From NCBI GenBank assembly GCA_964368875.1, contig CAYJDG010000076.1:1-5326 (forward strand): 5,326 nt of DNA. The letters are read 5' to 3'. Source of the DNA: CAYJDG01 sp964368875. Its GTDB lineage: Bacteria > Pseudomonadota > Alphaproteobacteria > Micavibrionales > Micavibrionaceae. Both the position numbers and the translations under genes were made by a program. The notes under the pieces were generated by a model. The model saw only the letters and a list, made by a program, of their open reading frames with translations. It was not told where the DNA came from and did no database searches. Position 1 is the first letter of the stretch. Every line of letters starts with the position of its first letter. Below, piece after piece: positions 5,309 to 5,326 of the stretch.

Positions 5309-5326
5309 TTTATGGTCAAGAGGCAA

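Larger units (their letters stand above)
5080..5326. other. Non-coding upstream region of ndk, AT-rich towards the window end
   Basis: No gene is convincing in these 247 bases. The part beyond about 5181 is clearly richer in A and T than the rest of the window, as expected of a promoter region. It holds the ndk promoter and palindrome, GANTC sites at 5083, 5105, 5116, 5178 and 5248, a nine-base direct repeat CTTAAGTTT (5182-5190 and 5238-5246), a small palindrome GCTGCA-A-TGCAGC (5210-5222), and two possible rightward promoters. It may be a divergent intergenic region whose second gene starts near or after the window end. Confidence 0.6.

Noticed and set aside
5312..5326. ATG at 5312 as the start of a rightward gene
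   Set aside because: Only five codons are visible, and the nearest AGGA-like sequence is about 16 bases away, too far to support a start; it remains possible but unsupported.

Overview
The window looks like a contig piece from an alphaproteobacterium with moderate GC content, possibly assembled from a metagenome because it carries a run of exactly 100 Ns. The lineage call rests on three things: a C-terminal segment resembling the alphaproteobacterial aa3-type cytochrome c oxidase subunit IV family, a cluster of GANTC (CcrM-type) sites in the ndk upstream region, and the general character of the proteins. No species can be named from the sequence alone.

Left part (1-1660), plus strand: the 3' three-quarters of purM (AIR synthetase) followed almost without a gap by purN (GAR transformylase). 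Both belong to de novo purine synthesis. The purN frame does not stop at the end of the enzyme. It continues through a Pro/Glu-rich linker into a 49-residue tail with one membrane helix. That tail has its own ATG and a well-placed GAGGAG ribosome binding site, so it could be a separate small gene nested in frame inside purN, a true fusion, or both. This is the most unusual observation in the window.

Middle part (1661-4656), plus strand: a 100-nt spacer containing a two-tiered hairpin that abuts the next ATG, then a large hybrid sensor histidine kinase interrupted by the N gap. Before the gap are a signal peptide and the start of an extracytoplasmic sensor domain. After it come about five membrane helices, a coiled coil, HisKA, HATPase, a receiver domain and a C-terminal Hpt domain, forming a self-contained phosphorelay. 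The reading frames on the two sides agree only if the true gap is a multiple of three, so 100 is a placeholder.

Right part (4657-5326): ndk (nucleoside diphosphate kinase) on the minus strand, convergent with the kinase and with no base between the two stop codons. The intrinsic terminator of ndk is visible inside the kinase's Hpt coding sequence. Upstream of ndk is a non-coding stretch, AT-rich towards its right end, with a likely ndk promoter, a perfect palindrome, five GANTC sites and possible rightward promoters for a gene beyond the window.

PurM, PurN and Ndk share a nucleotide-metabolism theme. The sensor kinase sits between them with no visible functional link, and its ligand is unknown.
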